Shown piece after piece: positions 1 to 8,749 of a stretch of 32,546 nucleotides of DNA. A program made the translations under genes and the position numbers. This stretch comes from Geofilum rubicundum JCM 15548 (GTDB taxonomy: Bacteria > Bacteroidota > Bacteroidia > Bacteroidales > Marinilabiliaceae). Where the stretch lies: NCBI RefSeq assembly GCF_000974365.1, contig NZ_BAZW01000047.1, positions 1-32,546 on the forward strand, written 5' to 3'. The notes below the pieces were generated by a model. The model searched no databases. It had not been told where the DNA came from and worked only from the letters and a program-made list of their open reading frames with translations. Every line of letters begins with the position of its first letter. Position 1 is the first letter of the stretch.

Positions 1-33
1 ATGGGCTACTATTTTTTCCGATATATTTGTGCC

Positions 34-1028
34 ATGCTTAGAATTGATAAAACAGCCTCTTTAGCGCTATACAAACAAATTGTCGAGCTGGTTATTTCTG
101 GCGTTCGGGACGGGCAATTCAGAAAGAACGACCGACTGCCTCGGTGAACGAAGTAGCCCGTTTGAATGGCCTGTCAAGAGACACCGTATTGTTGGCTTAT
201 AATGAATTGCGTGAGAAAGGGGTCATCAAAAGTATGCCTGGGATCGGTTATTTTATTGAACGGGATCGCATTGATGTGAAACTTCGTATTATGCTCTTGT
301 TTGATGAGCTAAATGCTTTCAAGGAAGATCTGTACAATGCTTTTTTAGAGCAGTTGAATGGGAAGGGCGAGGTAGATATTTATTTTCATCATTTTAACGA
401 AACCCTTTTTGACACTTTGTTGCGGGAGCATAAAAAGCAATATTCTGCATATGTCATAATGCCCGCCAATCTTAAAAATGCCGGTCGCGCCATCGGACAG
501 TTGCCGGCAGACAAGGTGTATTTACTGGATCAGGTGCCTGATGTTTTGGAAGGTGCCTTTCCCTCAGTTTATCAATCCTTTGCAGAGGATATCTACAATG
601 GTATGGAAAAGGGATTGAAATTACTGAGAAAATATCAGGAAATTTGTTTGATTTTCCCCGGAGGAAAAGAACCCAAAGGCTTTCTCTCTGGTTTTGAAAA
701 GTTCTGCACGCATTACGCCTTTAATTATTCCATTAGCCCAGCCTTGAAACAACAGGACTTGAAAAAAAAGAAAGTGTATGTGTTGGTCAACGACAGGGAT
801 CTGGTTTTTTTGATCAAGTATTGCATGGCCAATAATTGGCGTCCGGGGGTGGATCTGGGCATCATTTCGTTGAACGATACTGGTCTGAAGGAGGTCGTTT
901 CGGGTGGGATAACGACCATTTCGACGGATTTTCAAGCCATGGGAGAGCGCATGGCCCGTATGGTGCTGAAGCATCAAAAAGAATGTGTTAAAAACCCCTC
1001 CCGGTTGATTGTTCGCAAGTCTCTTTAA
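34..1028 (+). CDS. GntR-family regulator with LacI-like sensor domain, frameshifted
   Basis: This is a DNA-binding repressor or activator of the GntR winged-helix type fused to a periplasmic-binding-protein-like sugar sensor. From ATG 34 the reading frame gives the helix-turn-helix start (LYKQIVELVISGVRDGQFRK, then LP) and hits TGA at 145. From GTG 144 the next frame continues with SVNEVARLNGLSRDTVLLAYNELREKG split only by the break, then an approx. 230-residue sensor domain ending GERMARMVLK. Restoring one T at 139-142 (CCTCGG to CCTTCGG) joins the halves into about 331 residues, a normal length for this hybrid class. An in-frame ATG also exists at position 1, so the start is uncertain. It lies upstream of galK in the same direction, so regulation of galactose use is a reasonable inference; the ligand is not shown by the sequence. 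The break is probably a sequencing error. Confidence 0.85.
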
Positions 1029-1085
1029 CAGACAGAAGGGCCAAAATAAAACTGTTAAAAATCTGATATGTATTAAAATAATTTA

Positions 1086-1113
1086 TATTTTTGCCTACCA
1101 GTACCTACCAGTG
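1086..1113 (+). promoter_or_regulatory. galK promoter with tandem operator-like repeat
   Basis: TATTTTTG at 1086-1093 matches the Bacteroidota -7 box TAnnTTTG. It is followed without a gap by two head-to-tail 10-mers, CCTACCAGTA (1094-1103) and CCTACCAGTG (1104-1113). The predicted transcription start falls inside the repeat, so a protein bound there would block initiation. The neighbouring GntR/LacI-type regulator is the obvious candidate. No good -33 TTG is seen. The box and repeat are seen directly; the operator role is inferred. Confidence 0.55.
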
Positions 1114-1131
1114 AAATTTAATTGATTAGAT

Positions 1132-2292
1132 ATGGATACAAAAGCGTTAAAAGCTCAGTTTTCTGAGCTGTATGGAGCAGAGGCCGAGGCGGTTTTTTTC
1201 TCGCCCGGTCGTGTGAATTTGATTGGTGAACATACCGATTACAATGGAGGTTATGTCTTTCCATGTGCCTTGAATTATGGAACTTATCTATTGGTGAGAA
1301 AGAACGCAGACAATGTGGTGCGATTTGCCAGCACCAATCTGGATTTGTCCATTGCGATTGCTCTGTCCGATTTGTCTATAAAACAACCCGATGGCGCCTG
1401 GGTGAACTATCCTTTGGGTGTTGTTGAGCAGTTTGCCAAAAAGGGCATCGAGATAAGTGGGCTGGATTTACTTTACAGTGGCAATATTCCCAATGGCGCC
1501 GGATTATCTTCCTCAGCATCCATTGAATTGGTTACATCGGTGATGATCAATGATTTGTATGAAGGGAAATTGGCCATGATGGAGATGGTTCAGTTGTCGC
1601 AGAACGCCGAAAATCAGTTTGTTGGGGTTAATTGCGGTATTATGGATCAGTTTGCCGTGGGTATGGGTAAAGCCAATCATGCCTTGGCACTTAAATGTGA
1701 CACCCTTAAGTTTGAGGAAGTGCCATTGAAACTGGATGGTTATAAAATTGTCATCAGCAACACCAATAAGCGGAGAGGGTTGGCCGACTCCAAATACAAT
1801 GAGCGTCGTTCTGAGTGTGAAAAGGCCCTGGAGGAGATGAATACGGAAGGTAAATTCCAATTTTTAAGCGATATCGATTTTGATAGGTTTAATGACCTGC
1901 ACTCTAAGCTGTCGAGTGACGTGCTTCTGCGTCGTGCCCGTCACGTCATCACCGAAAATAAGCGGGTGGTAGATGCCATGTCGGCTCTGGAAAAAAACAA
2001 CCTTCAGGAATTTGGCCAATTGATGAATGCCTCCCATGTATCGCTGCGCGATGATTATGAGGTAACCGGTTCTGAATTGGATGCCTTGGTGGAAGAAGCC
2101 TGGCGCGTGGATGGTGTGATTGGTTCTCGCATGACGGGTGCCGGTTTTGGTGGTTGTACGGTATCTATTGTGAAAGATGCGGCTGTGGATAATTTTCTAT
2201 CGGTGGTAGGACCAGCCTACGAAAAACGCACGGGTCTCAAACCCGAGTTTTATGTGGCAGAAGTGGGAGATGGTGCCCGTCGACTTGAATAA
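1132..2292 (+). CDS. galK: galactokinase
   Basis: Phosphorylates alpha-D-galactose with ATP to galactose-1-phosphate, the entry step of the Leloir pathway, in the cytosol. The 386-residue length is typical of bacterial GalK. The GHMP-kinase signatures are all present: the galactokinase motif GRVNLIGEHTDYNGGY at residues 26-41, the phosphate-binding loop GAGLSSSAS near 122-130, CGIMDQF near 168-174 containing the catalytic Asp, and the C-terminal glycine-rich GSRMTGAGFGGCTV. The gene starts 103 bases after the GntR regulator and has its own promoter with an operator-like repeat, then a clear terminator. No galT, galE or transporter gene is next to it, so the remaining Leloir genes must lie elsewhere. 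Confidence 0.97.
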   Translation: MDTKALKAQFSELYGAEAEAVFFSPGRVNLIGEHTDYNGGYVFPCALNYGTYLLVRKNADNVVRFASTNLDLSIAIALSDLSIKQPDGAWVNYPLGVVEQFAKKGIEISGLDLLYSGNIPNGAGLSSSASIELVTSVMINDLYEGKLAMMEMVQLSQNAENQFVGVNCGIMDQFAVGMGKANHALALKCDTLKFEEVPLKLDGYKIVISNTNKRRGLADSKYNERRSECEKALEEMNTEGKFQFLSDIDFDRFNDLHSKLSSDVLLRRARHVITENKRVVDAMSALEKNNLQEFGQLMNASHVSLRDDYEVTGSELDALVEEAWRVDGVIGSRMTGAGFGGCTVSIVKDAAVDNFLSVVGPAYEKRTGLKPEFYVAEVGDGARRLE

Positions 2293-2316
2293 GTTTCTTA
2301 ATTTGAATGTTTGACC

Positions 2317-2363
2317 AACCGGGGTGTTAAATGATTGAGATTTAATATCCCGGTTTTCTTTTT
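2317..2363 (+). terminator. Rho-independent terminator after galK
   Basis: AACCGGG (2317-2323) pairs with CCCGGTT (2349-2355); inner TTAAA/TTTAA extends the stem, and a T-rich tract follows to 2363. It separates galK from purL. Confidence 0.8.
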
Positions 2364-2385
2364 GCTGCTATTTAATTTCTTTTTT

Positions 2386-2417
2386 ATTGGTGCTAAATGG
2401 GCATTTGATTAAATTTG
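2386..2417 (+). promoter_or_regulatory. purL promoter (Bacteroidota -33/-7 type)
   Basis: TAAATTTG at 2410-2417 matches the -7 box TAnnTTTG, with TTG at 2387-2389 as the -33 element and a 20-base spacer. It lies about 39 bases before the chosen purL start and supports the ATG at 2456, because an upstream ATG at 2387 would sit inside the promoter itself. Confidence 0.6.
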
Positions 2418-2455
2418 CAGCAGATTTCAATATAAACCGTCCAAAATTAACTTTC

Positions 2456-5400
2456 ATGGTGCTTCTTTTCGGAGGTGAATCCTCTTTAGTACTGGCAGTG
2501 CATACCCAATCGCAGTTGCCCGAATCAGATATCAATAAACTGGAATGGCTCTTTAACGGTGCAAAAGTATTGCCCGGTGAAACCTTAGATGGCTATTTTG
2601 TTGGGCCCCGTCGGGAAATGATTACGCCCTGGAGTACCAATGCGGTTGAAATTACCCAGAATATGGGTGTTTCAGGCATACTTCGGATGGAAGAATTCTT
2701 TAGAGTGAATGGGCCCGATGCTCAATTCGACCCCATGCTGCAACGCATGTATAAGGGCATCGATCAAAGCATATTTACCATTAAGAAGGAGCCAGATGCC
2801 ATTGTTCATATTGACGATGTGGCTGCTTACAATCAAAAAGAAGGTTTGGCCCTGAGTCAGGAGGAAGTCGATTACCTGAATGATTTGAGCCAGCGCCTGG
2901 GGCGCCAATTAACCGACAGTGAAGTTTTTGGATTTTCTCAGGTCAACTCGGAACACTGTCGTCATAAAATATTTAATGGCTCCTTTATTATCGATGGGGA
3001 GGAGAAGCCCAGTACTTTGTTCCAGCTCATTAAGCGCACGTCTAAAGAAAATCCCAATTTTTTAGTCTCTGCCTACAAGGATAATGTGGCTTTTGTTCAG
3101 GGACCAAAGGCCATTCAATTTGCTCCCAAAACGCAGGACAAGCCGGATTTTTTTACTGAAAAATCATTTGATTCCATTATATCATTAAAAGCGGAAACGC
3201 ATAACTTTCCGACTACGGTGGAGCCATTCAACGGGGCCGCTACGGGTTCCGGGGGTGAAATTCGCGACCGTCTGGCAGGCGGCAAAGGCTCTTTACCTTT
3301 GGCGGGTACCGCGGTTTACATGACCAGTTACCCGCGTCCTGAAGGTGGCCGGGTTTGGGAAAAGAACATCCCTGAGCGTTCCTGGTTGTACCAGACGCCT
3401 GAACAGATTCTGATTAAGGCATCCAACGGAGCCAGTGATTTTGGCAATAAGTTTGGTCAGCCCTTGATTTGTGGTTCCCTGTTGACTTTTGAGCACTTCG
3501 AAAACCAAAAGAAATTTGCTTTCGATAAGGTGATTATGATGGCCGGTGGTATTGGCTATGCCCATAAAAAGGATGGTTTGAAAGATAACCCGGTGAAGGG
3601 CGATAAAGTCGTGGTGCTGGGTGGTGATAATTACCGTATTGGCATGGGTGGAGGTGCTGTATCCTCAGTGGCCACCGGCGAATTCGAAAATGCCATAGAA
3701 CTCAATGCGGTTCAGCGTTCCAATCCGGAGATGCAGAAGCGTGCCATGAATGCCATTCGTGCCATGGTGGAAAGCGATGAGAATCCCATAGTGTCGATTC
3801 ACGACCACGGTGCTGGGGGACACCTGAACTGCCTGTCTGAGTTGGTAGAAACTACGGGCGGAACCATTCACCTGGACCAATTGCCCGTTGGTGATCCTAC
3901 ACTATCGGCCCGCGAAATTGCCGGCAACGAGTCACAGGAGCGCATGGGCCTGGTCTTGCACGAAAAAGACATTGACACTTTGCGTAAAGTGGCCGAGCGG
4001 GAACGCTCACCCATGTATGTGGTAGGGGAGACCACAGGTGATATGCATTTCAAATTTATGGATGATAAGGGAAATGCGCCCATCGACTGGCAATTGACGG
4101 ATATGTTTGGCAATCCGCCTAAAACGGTTATGAATGACCAGTCGGTCCGTGAGCCCTACGCCGCATTGACTTATGATGCGGGTCTGGTAAAGGATTATCT
4201 TGAAAAGGTATTACAAATAGAAGGTGTGGCTTGTAAGGATTGGCTCACCAATAAGGTGGACCGTTCAGTCACCGGACGTGTGGCTAAGCAGCAGTGTGCC
4301 GGAGAAATTCAGTTGCCCTTGAATAATCTGGGCGTGACTTCCATCGATTACCGGGGAAAAGAGGGGGTGGCGACTTCTATCGGACATGCGCCTGTACCGG
4401 CTTTGATTGATGCGGGTGCCGGTTCTGTATTATCGGTAGCGGAATCGCTGACCAATCTGGTCTGGGCACCTTTGACGCACGGACTAAGAGGGGTGAGCCT
4501 GAGCGCCAACTGGATGTGGCCATGTAAAAACAAAGGTGAGGATGCCCGGCTGTATGAGGCGGTTGAAGCCTTGAGTGATTTTGTGGTTGATTTGGGCATT
4601 AATGTGCCCACCGGCAAGGATTCTTTGTCGATGACCCAAAAGTACAAGAATGGCGACCAGGTGATGTCACCGGGTACTGTTATTGTGAGCACGGTGGGGG
4701 AAGTCTCAGATGTCCGTAAGGTGGTTGAGCCTGTCCTGGTGAAGGATGTTGAAACCACTCTTTTGCATGTGGACTTGTCGTTTGACACCTTGAAATTAGG
4801 CGGTAGCAGTTTTGCACAGGTGCTTAACCAATTGGGGAATGAAGTGCCGACTGTTGCCGATACGGATTATTTTATGGATGGCTTTGCTGCCCTGCAGGAG
4901 ATGGTCAATGAGGGACTGATTTTAGCCGGTCATGATATTTCGGCCGGTGGTCTGGTGACGGCCTTGCTGGAGATGTGCTTCTCCAATAAAGATTACGGAT
5001 TGACAATCGATCTGAGTGCCTTTGAAGAGCCTGATTTGGTTAGAATTCTGTTCAGTGAGAATCCCGGGGTTGTTATTCAGGTGAAGGATGTGGCAAAAGC
5101 TGAGGCTATTTTAGATAAATATGATTTGAGTTCTGTGGCTTTGGGTGCTCCTGTTGAGGTGCGCACATTGACCATTACCGGAAAAGGTGAAGATTTGGCT
5201 ATTGATATTGATGCCATGCGCGACCTGTGGTTCCGTACGTCCTTTTTACTGGACCGCCAACAAAGTGGTGAGCATCTGGCGGCTGAGCGCTATGCCAATT
5301 ACAAGGAACAGCCTTTGCATTACCGTTTTCCGAACAGTTTTAATGGCTCTTTAGCATCTCTGGGTCTCGATAAGACGCCGGCAGCAGGTGGCCGAAAGGC

Positions 5401-6148
5401 CAAGGCTGCGATTATTCGGGAGAAGGGGGTGAATGGCGACCGGGAAATGGCTTATACACTTTATTTGGCTGGTTTTGATGTGAAGGATGTGCACATGACC
5501 GACTTGATATCGGGGCGGGAAACGCTCGAAGAAATTGATTTTGTGGTTTATGTGGGTGGATTTAGCAACTCGGATGTTTTGGGTTCTGCCAAAGGTTGGG
5601 CAGGCGCCTTTTTATACAACGCGCAGGCTAAGAAGTCGCTCAACGCCTTTTACGAACGAGAAAATACACTGAGTCTGGGCATCTGCAACGGTTGCCAGCT
5701 GATGGTGGAGCTGGGACTGGTTTATCCCGGGACGGACGAGAAGCCTTTTATGGCCCACAATGAATCGCACAAATTTGAGTCGCAGTTTGTGAATATGGAG
5801 ATTGCAGAGAACCACTCGGTGATGCTAAAGTCTTTGGCAGGCAGTCGATTGGGCGTTTGGGTGGCGCACGGTGAAGGCAAATTCAACTTCCCTAAAGGAA
5901 AAGAGGCTTATCATTTGCCTGGTTTCTACGGTTATGAGGGTTATCCGGCCAATCCCAATGGCAGCGATTTTAATACGGCTGCTATTTGTTCGCACGATGG
6001 TCGCCACCTGGCCATGATGCCGCACCCTGAGCGGGCTATTTTGCCGTGGCAATGGCCGCACTATCCGGCTGATCGCCCGGCGGACGAGGTTTCTCCATGG
6101 CTGGAGGCCTTTGTGAATGCGCGGAAATGGATCGAGGAGCGGTCGTAG
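2456..6148 (+). CDS. purL: phosphoribosylformylglycinamidine synthase, single-chain form
   Basis: Converts FGAR, glutamine and ATP to FGAM, the fourth step of de novo purine synthesis. At 1230 residues it is the large fused form, with an N-terminal PurS-like domain, the two AIRS-like synthase halves and a C-terminal class I glutamine amidotransferase. Landmarks include VGPRREMITPWSTNAVEITQ early on, the conserved SQVNSEHCRHKIFNG segment, KAETHNFPTTVEPFNGAATGSGG in pieces, and in the amidotransferase part GICNGCQLM with the nucleophilic Cys near residue 1078 and the PHPER segment near 1188. The open frame extends upstream to 2387, but ATG 2456 gives the family N-terminus (MVLLFGGESS) and follows a good promoter. 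The last codons and the stop are part of a repeat copied twice downstream. Confidence 0.97.
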   Translation: MVLLFGGESSLVLAVHTQSQLPESDINKLEWLFNGAKVLPGETLDGYFVGPRREMITPWSTNAVEITQNMGVSGILRMEEFFRVNGPDAQFDPMLQRMYKGIDQSIFTIKKEPDAIVHIDDVAAYNQKEGLALSQEEVDYLNDLSQRLGRQLTDSEVFGFSQVNSEHCRHKIFNGSFIIDGEEKPSTLFQLIKRTSKENPNFLVSAYKDNVAFVQGPKAIQFAPKTQDKPDFFTEKSFDSIISLKAETHNFPTTVEPFNGAATGSGGEIRDRLAGGKGSLPLAGTAVYMTSYPRPEGGRVWEKNIPERSWLYQTPEQILIKASNGASDFGNKFGQPLICGSLLTFEHFENQKKFAFDKVIMMAGGIGYAHKKDGLKDNPVKGDKVVVLGGDNYRIGMGGGAVSSVATGEFENAIELNAVQRSNPEMQKRAMNAIRAMVESDENPIVSIHDHGAGGHLNCLSELVETTGGTIHLDQLPVGDPTLSAREIAGNESQERMGLVLHEKDIDTLRKVAERERSPMYVVGETTGDMHFKFMDDKGNAPIDWQLTDMFGNPPKTVMNDQSVREPYAALTYDAGLVKDYLEKVLQIEGVACKDWLTNKVDRSVTGRVAKQQCAGEIQLPLNNLGVTSIDYRGKEGVATSIGHAPVPALIDAGAGSVLSVAESLTNLVWAPLTHGLRGVSLSANWMWPCKNKGEDARLYEAVEALSDFVVDLGINVPTGKDSLSMTQKYKNGDQVMSPGTVIVSTVGEVSDVRKVVEPVLVKDVETTLLHVDLSFDTLKLGGSSFAQVLNQLGNEVPTVADTDYFMDGFAALQEMVNEGLILAGHDISAGGLVTALLEMCFSNKDYGLTIDLSAFEEPDLVRILFSENPGVVIQVKDVAKAEAILDKYDLSSVALGAPVEVRTLTITGKGEDLAIDIDAMRDLWFRTSFLLDRQQSGEHLAAERYANYKEQPLHYRFPNSFNGSLASLGLDKTPAAGGRKAKAAIIREKGVNGDREMAYTLYLAGFDVKDVHMTDLISGRETLEEIDFVVYVGGFSNSDVLGSAKGWAGAFLYNAQAKKSLNAFYERENTLSLGICNGCQLMVELGLVYPGTDEKPFMAHNESHKFESQFVNMEIAENHSVMLKSLAGSRLGVWVAHGEGKFNFPKGKEAYHLPGFYGYEGYPANPNGSDFNTAAICSHDGRHLAMMPHPERAILPWQWPHYPADRPADEVSPWLEAFVNARKWIEERS

Positions 6149-6339
6149 CAATAAATCGCGGCTGACATAATAGGCCGGCCCACTTCGGTTATTACACTAA
6201 AAGCACGGAACTCGTCTTCGACTCAGACATCCGTGCTTTTTACGTTTCATAACCTTGTTTGCTAATCGGCCTATTCTGAAGGCCGCTTCTTATTTGCTAC
6301 TCCCTTCCCAGAGTTAAAAGGAAATAGTTTAAATGGAAT
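6136..6339. repeat. 204-bp repeat, copy 1 (contains purL stop codon)
   Basis: First of three direct copies that fill the gap between the convergent purL and symporter genes. It starts GGAGCGGTCGTAG, whose last bases are the purL stop codon, and includes a strong hairpin terminator and a second small hairpin CGGCC/GGCCG (6267-6285). Copy 2 starts exactly 204 bases later and differs at only a handful of positions. Confidence 0.85.
6199..6241. terminator. bidirectional terminator after purL (copy 1)
   Basis: AAAAGCACGGA (6199-6209) pairs perfectly with TCCGTGCTTTT (6230-6240), flanked by A and T runs on opposite sides, so it can stop transcription from purL and from the converging symporter gene. 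Confidence 0.8.
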
Positions 6340-6618
6340 GGAGCGGTCGTAGCAATAAATCGCGGCTGACATAATAGGCCGGCCCACTTCGGTTATTACA
6401 CTAAAAGCACGGAACTCGTCTTCGACTCAGAAGCTGTTTGAGTTTTGTTTTTGGAAGTTGTTTCACAAAAACAACCCAAAGGATAAGACTTAAACAGCTT
6501 CCTATACATCCGTGCTTTTTACGTTTCATACCCTCGTTGGCTTATCGGCCTATTCTGAAGGCCGCTTCTTATTGGCTACTCCCTTCCCAGCGTTAAAAGG
6601 AAATAGTTTAAATGGAAT
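6340..6618. repeat. 204-bp repeat, copy 2, with 75-bp insertion
   Basis: Nearly identical to copy 1, but 279 bases long because 75 bases (6431-6505) are inserted in the loop of its terminator hairpin; 279 minus 75 is exactly 204. It still carries the purL-tail vestige GGAGCGGTCGTAG at 6340-6352 although no reading frame leads into it. The hairpin arms are now at 6403-6413 and 6509-6519, more than 90 bases apart, so this terminator is probably weakened. Confidence 0.85.
6431..6505. mobile_element. 75-bp inverted-repeat insertion (MITE/REP-like)
   Basis: The insertion is defined by comparison with repeat copy 1, which lacks it. Its ends are inverted: AAGCTGTTTGAGT at 6431-6443 and its near complement ACTTAAACAGCTT at 6488-6500, with an inner hairpin GTTGTTT/AAACAAC. 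It has no coding capacity and no obvious target-site duplication; five extra bases (CCTAT) follow the right arm. It could be a tiny non-autonomous element or a hairpin repeat of a dispersed family; no transposase is nearby. Confidence 0.6.
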
Positions 6619-6678
6619 GGCGCGGTCGTAGCAATAACTCGCGGCTGACATACCAGGCCGGCTCACTTCGCTTATCAT
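6619..6678. repeat. 204-bp repeat, partial degenerate copy 3
   Basis: Begins GGCGCGGTCGTAG and follows copies 1 and 2 for about 60 bases (through CTTCGCTTAT) with several substitutions, then ends at the stop codon of the converging symporter gene. It lacks the terminator hairpin. Confidence 0.75.
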
Positions 6679-8390
6679 TTAATGCCGGGGTGCTTTTTCG
6701 TCGGGAAAGCGATCGGCGTATTCCTTCCAAAAACTTTTCACTTCGGTTTTGACTTCTTTGTGCAGCCAGAGCATACCCAGAAGGTTGGGAATGGTCATCA
6801 AGCAATGGTGATGCCCGAAAAGATCCAAATAAGGGAGGTGTCGACGATGGCCGCCAGAAAAAAGCCGATAACATAAACCATTTTATAATAGACAACGGAT
6901 TTAAGGCCAAAAAGATAAACCATTGCTCTGCCGCCGTAGTAACTCCAGGAAATGGCGGTGGAGAAGGCGAAAAGCAGGAGGCCGATGGCTACGATGTACT
7001 TTCCCCATTCGCCCAGCCAACTTCGTGAGAAGGCAATGGTAGTTAACGGGGCGCTATGGACCAGCGATTTGCCAGAGATTTGAACATTGGCATTGGCGAG
7101 GGGCTTGCCCTGGCGGACTTCCAGTTGACCGCTAAAAGGTTGGTCTCTTCTGTTGATCACCACATCTTCTGCTACTGAACGGGCGTGAAGCAGGGTCACG
7201 GATTCTATGATTTGGCCTTCCACGACTTCCATAGAGCCGGAGAACAGTGGGAGGGGAGCAGTGCCTTTGATGTGACCGGCGAGTTGACTTTGCTGATCCG
7301 GGTCCGATTCGGAATAGCTATGGGCCAATATTTCCAGATCGGTCGTCTGGAAAAGATTGTCATGCTTCTCCTGCCAAACACCCGAAGCAAGGAGTGTCAT
7401 GCCTGTAAGGGAGCAAATAATGATGGTATCGATAAAAGGTTCAAGCAGTGCCACCAGTCCCTCAGAAACCGGCTCATGGGCACGTGCTGCGGCATGCGCA
7501 ATGGGTGCCGAACCTTGTCCCGCCTCATTGGAGAAAAGTCCCCGGTTAACCCCCCGGTTAAAAGCAAAGGCGACTGATGCGCCTAAAAAGCCACCGGTGG
7601 CGGCTGTTCCCTTAAATACATCATGGCCAATGGCCATAATCGATGGCCAAATGTTTTCGTAATTGTACACAATAACCAACAAGGCACCGATAAAATAAAT
7701 GAGGGCCATGACAGGCACCAGGGTTTGGGTGACTTTGGCAATGCGCTTAATGCCGCCTACAATGACAAAGGCCAACAGAACGGATAAGATAACGCCCGTG
7801 TATATGTGAGGAATGGTAAAGGTTTCGAAAAGAGAATTGGCAATGCTGTTAATTTGTGGGAGACTGCCGGTACCAAAGGAGGAAAAAACGGTGGCCACTG
7901 CGAAAATGGCTGCCAGCCATTTTCCGAAATGCAGCGTTCGGCCGGAGGGGAGCTTCAGATGCAAACGTTTTTTCATGTAGTACATGGGGCCTCCGGCAAT
8001 GGAGCCATCCGGCGCTTTTTCGCGGTACTTGTGTGAGAGGGTGACTTCCACAAATTTGGTGGTCATTCCAATCACCGCCGTCATGAGCATCCAAAACAGC
8101 GCTGCTGGTCCACCCAAATGCAAAGCCAGCGCTACTCCCGCAATGTTTCCGGTGCCTACGGTGCCCGACAGGGCTGTAGTCAGCGCCTGAAAGTGGCTGG
8201 TATCTCCCTCATCCCCTTCGCGGTCGAATTTACCCCTGACAATCTTCAGGGCATACTTGAAATAGCGGATTTGCGGAAAAACCAGATAGAGGGTGAAAAA
8301 CAAACCGGTTCCCAATAATAAAAAGACGAACCATTGTGAGCCACCTATAACGGAATCGATAAGCGTTAGTACATCACTGAATTGCTGCAT
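6679..8390 (-). CDS. AGCS-family sodium/alanine (glycine) symporter, frameshifted near C-terminus
   Basis: An inner-membrane sodium:amino-acid symporter of the alanine-or-glycine:cation family. Seen: multiple membrane helices, [18 protein letters not shown] in the first third, the family signature region [18 protein letters not shown], and [26 protein letters not shown] mid-protein (split here only for description). As written the frame stops after SGITIA, but restoring one A on the plus strand at 6800-6801 (a T in the gene) continues with [17 protein letters not shown] and a soluble tail to a stop at 6679-6681, giving about 570 residues. That is longer than the usual 450-490 because about 90 hydrophilic residues are inserted between the helix ending LLASGVW and the one containing [13 protein letters not shown]. 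It is a single gene with its own promoter. Substrate specificity cannot be read from the sequence. Confidence 0.88.
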
Positions 8391-8468
8391 GGAATGGTGA
8401 TTTTTATGGACCGTAAGAAAACGGTTGTTTTTTATATGGTTTTGAAATTAATTGTTGATAATTGCTAA

Positions 8469-8476
8469 CAAAAATA
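8469..8476 (-). promoter_or_regulatory. -7 box for the symporter gene
   Basis: On the minus strand this reads TATTTTTG, a match to TAnnTTTG, 79 bases upstream of the symporter start. No convincing -33 TTG is found at the right spacing. Confidence 0.4.
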
Positions 8477-8685
8477 GCGCAATATCCGGATTTTCCATAA
8501 AATGTTTTCATTTTTGCTCCAATACTTCAAATTGGAAGTGGTTCAATGTTCATTTTCGAGATGATGATTGGATGTAATGCTTAATTGGTAGGAGACCAGA
8601 GCGAAATAAATCTTTTCTAAAATGGATTATTAACTGCCATGTACAATAAAGGATTGGAAAACTTTTATCTGTTCTTGGTCAAAAC

Positions 8686-8724
8686 CATCAAAAAGGGGGA
8701 CCGTCGCATTTTCGACGGTCCCCC
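8686..8724 (-). terminator. strong terminator after hcp
   Basis: GGGGGACCGTCG (8695-8706) and CGACGGTCCCCC (8713-8724) form a perfect 12-bp stem with a 6-base loop; on the minus strand it is followed by TTTTTGATGG. It ends the hcp transcript 26 bases after the stop codon. Confidence 0.88.
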
Positions 8725-8749
8725 ATATACCATTCAGATCCTGATCAAT

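Larger units (their letters stand above)
8391..8749. other. 359-bp gap between symporter and hcp genes
   Basis: Holds the symporter promoter on its left side and the hcp terminator on its right side. Between about 8500 and 8690 I see no conserved gene, RNA or repeat; a 66-codon plus-strand frame from 8639 runs into the hcp terminator and has no recognisable content. Confidence 0.6.

Noticed and set aside
4348-4788. 146-codon minus-strand frame inside purL
   Set aside because: Shadow of the purL coding frame; no ribosome site, promoter or family resemblance.
6267-6285. CGGCC/GGCCG hairpin as an independent terminator
   Set aside because: The stem is only 5 bp and no T-run follows; it is simply part of the 204-bp repeat.
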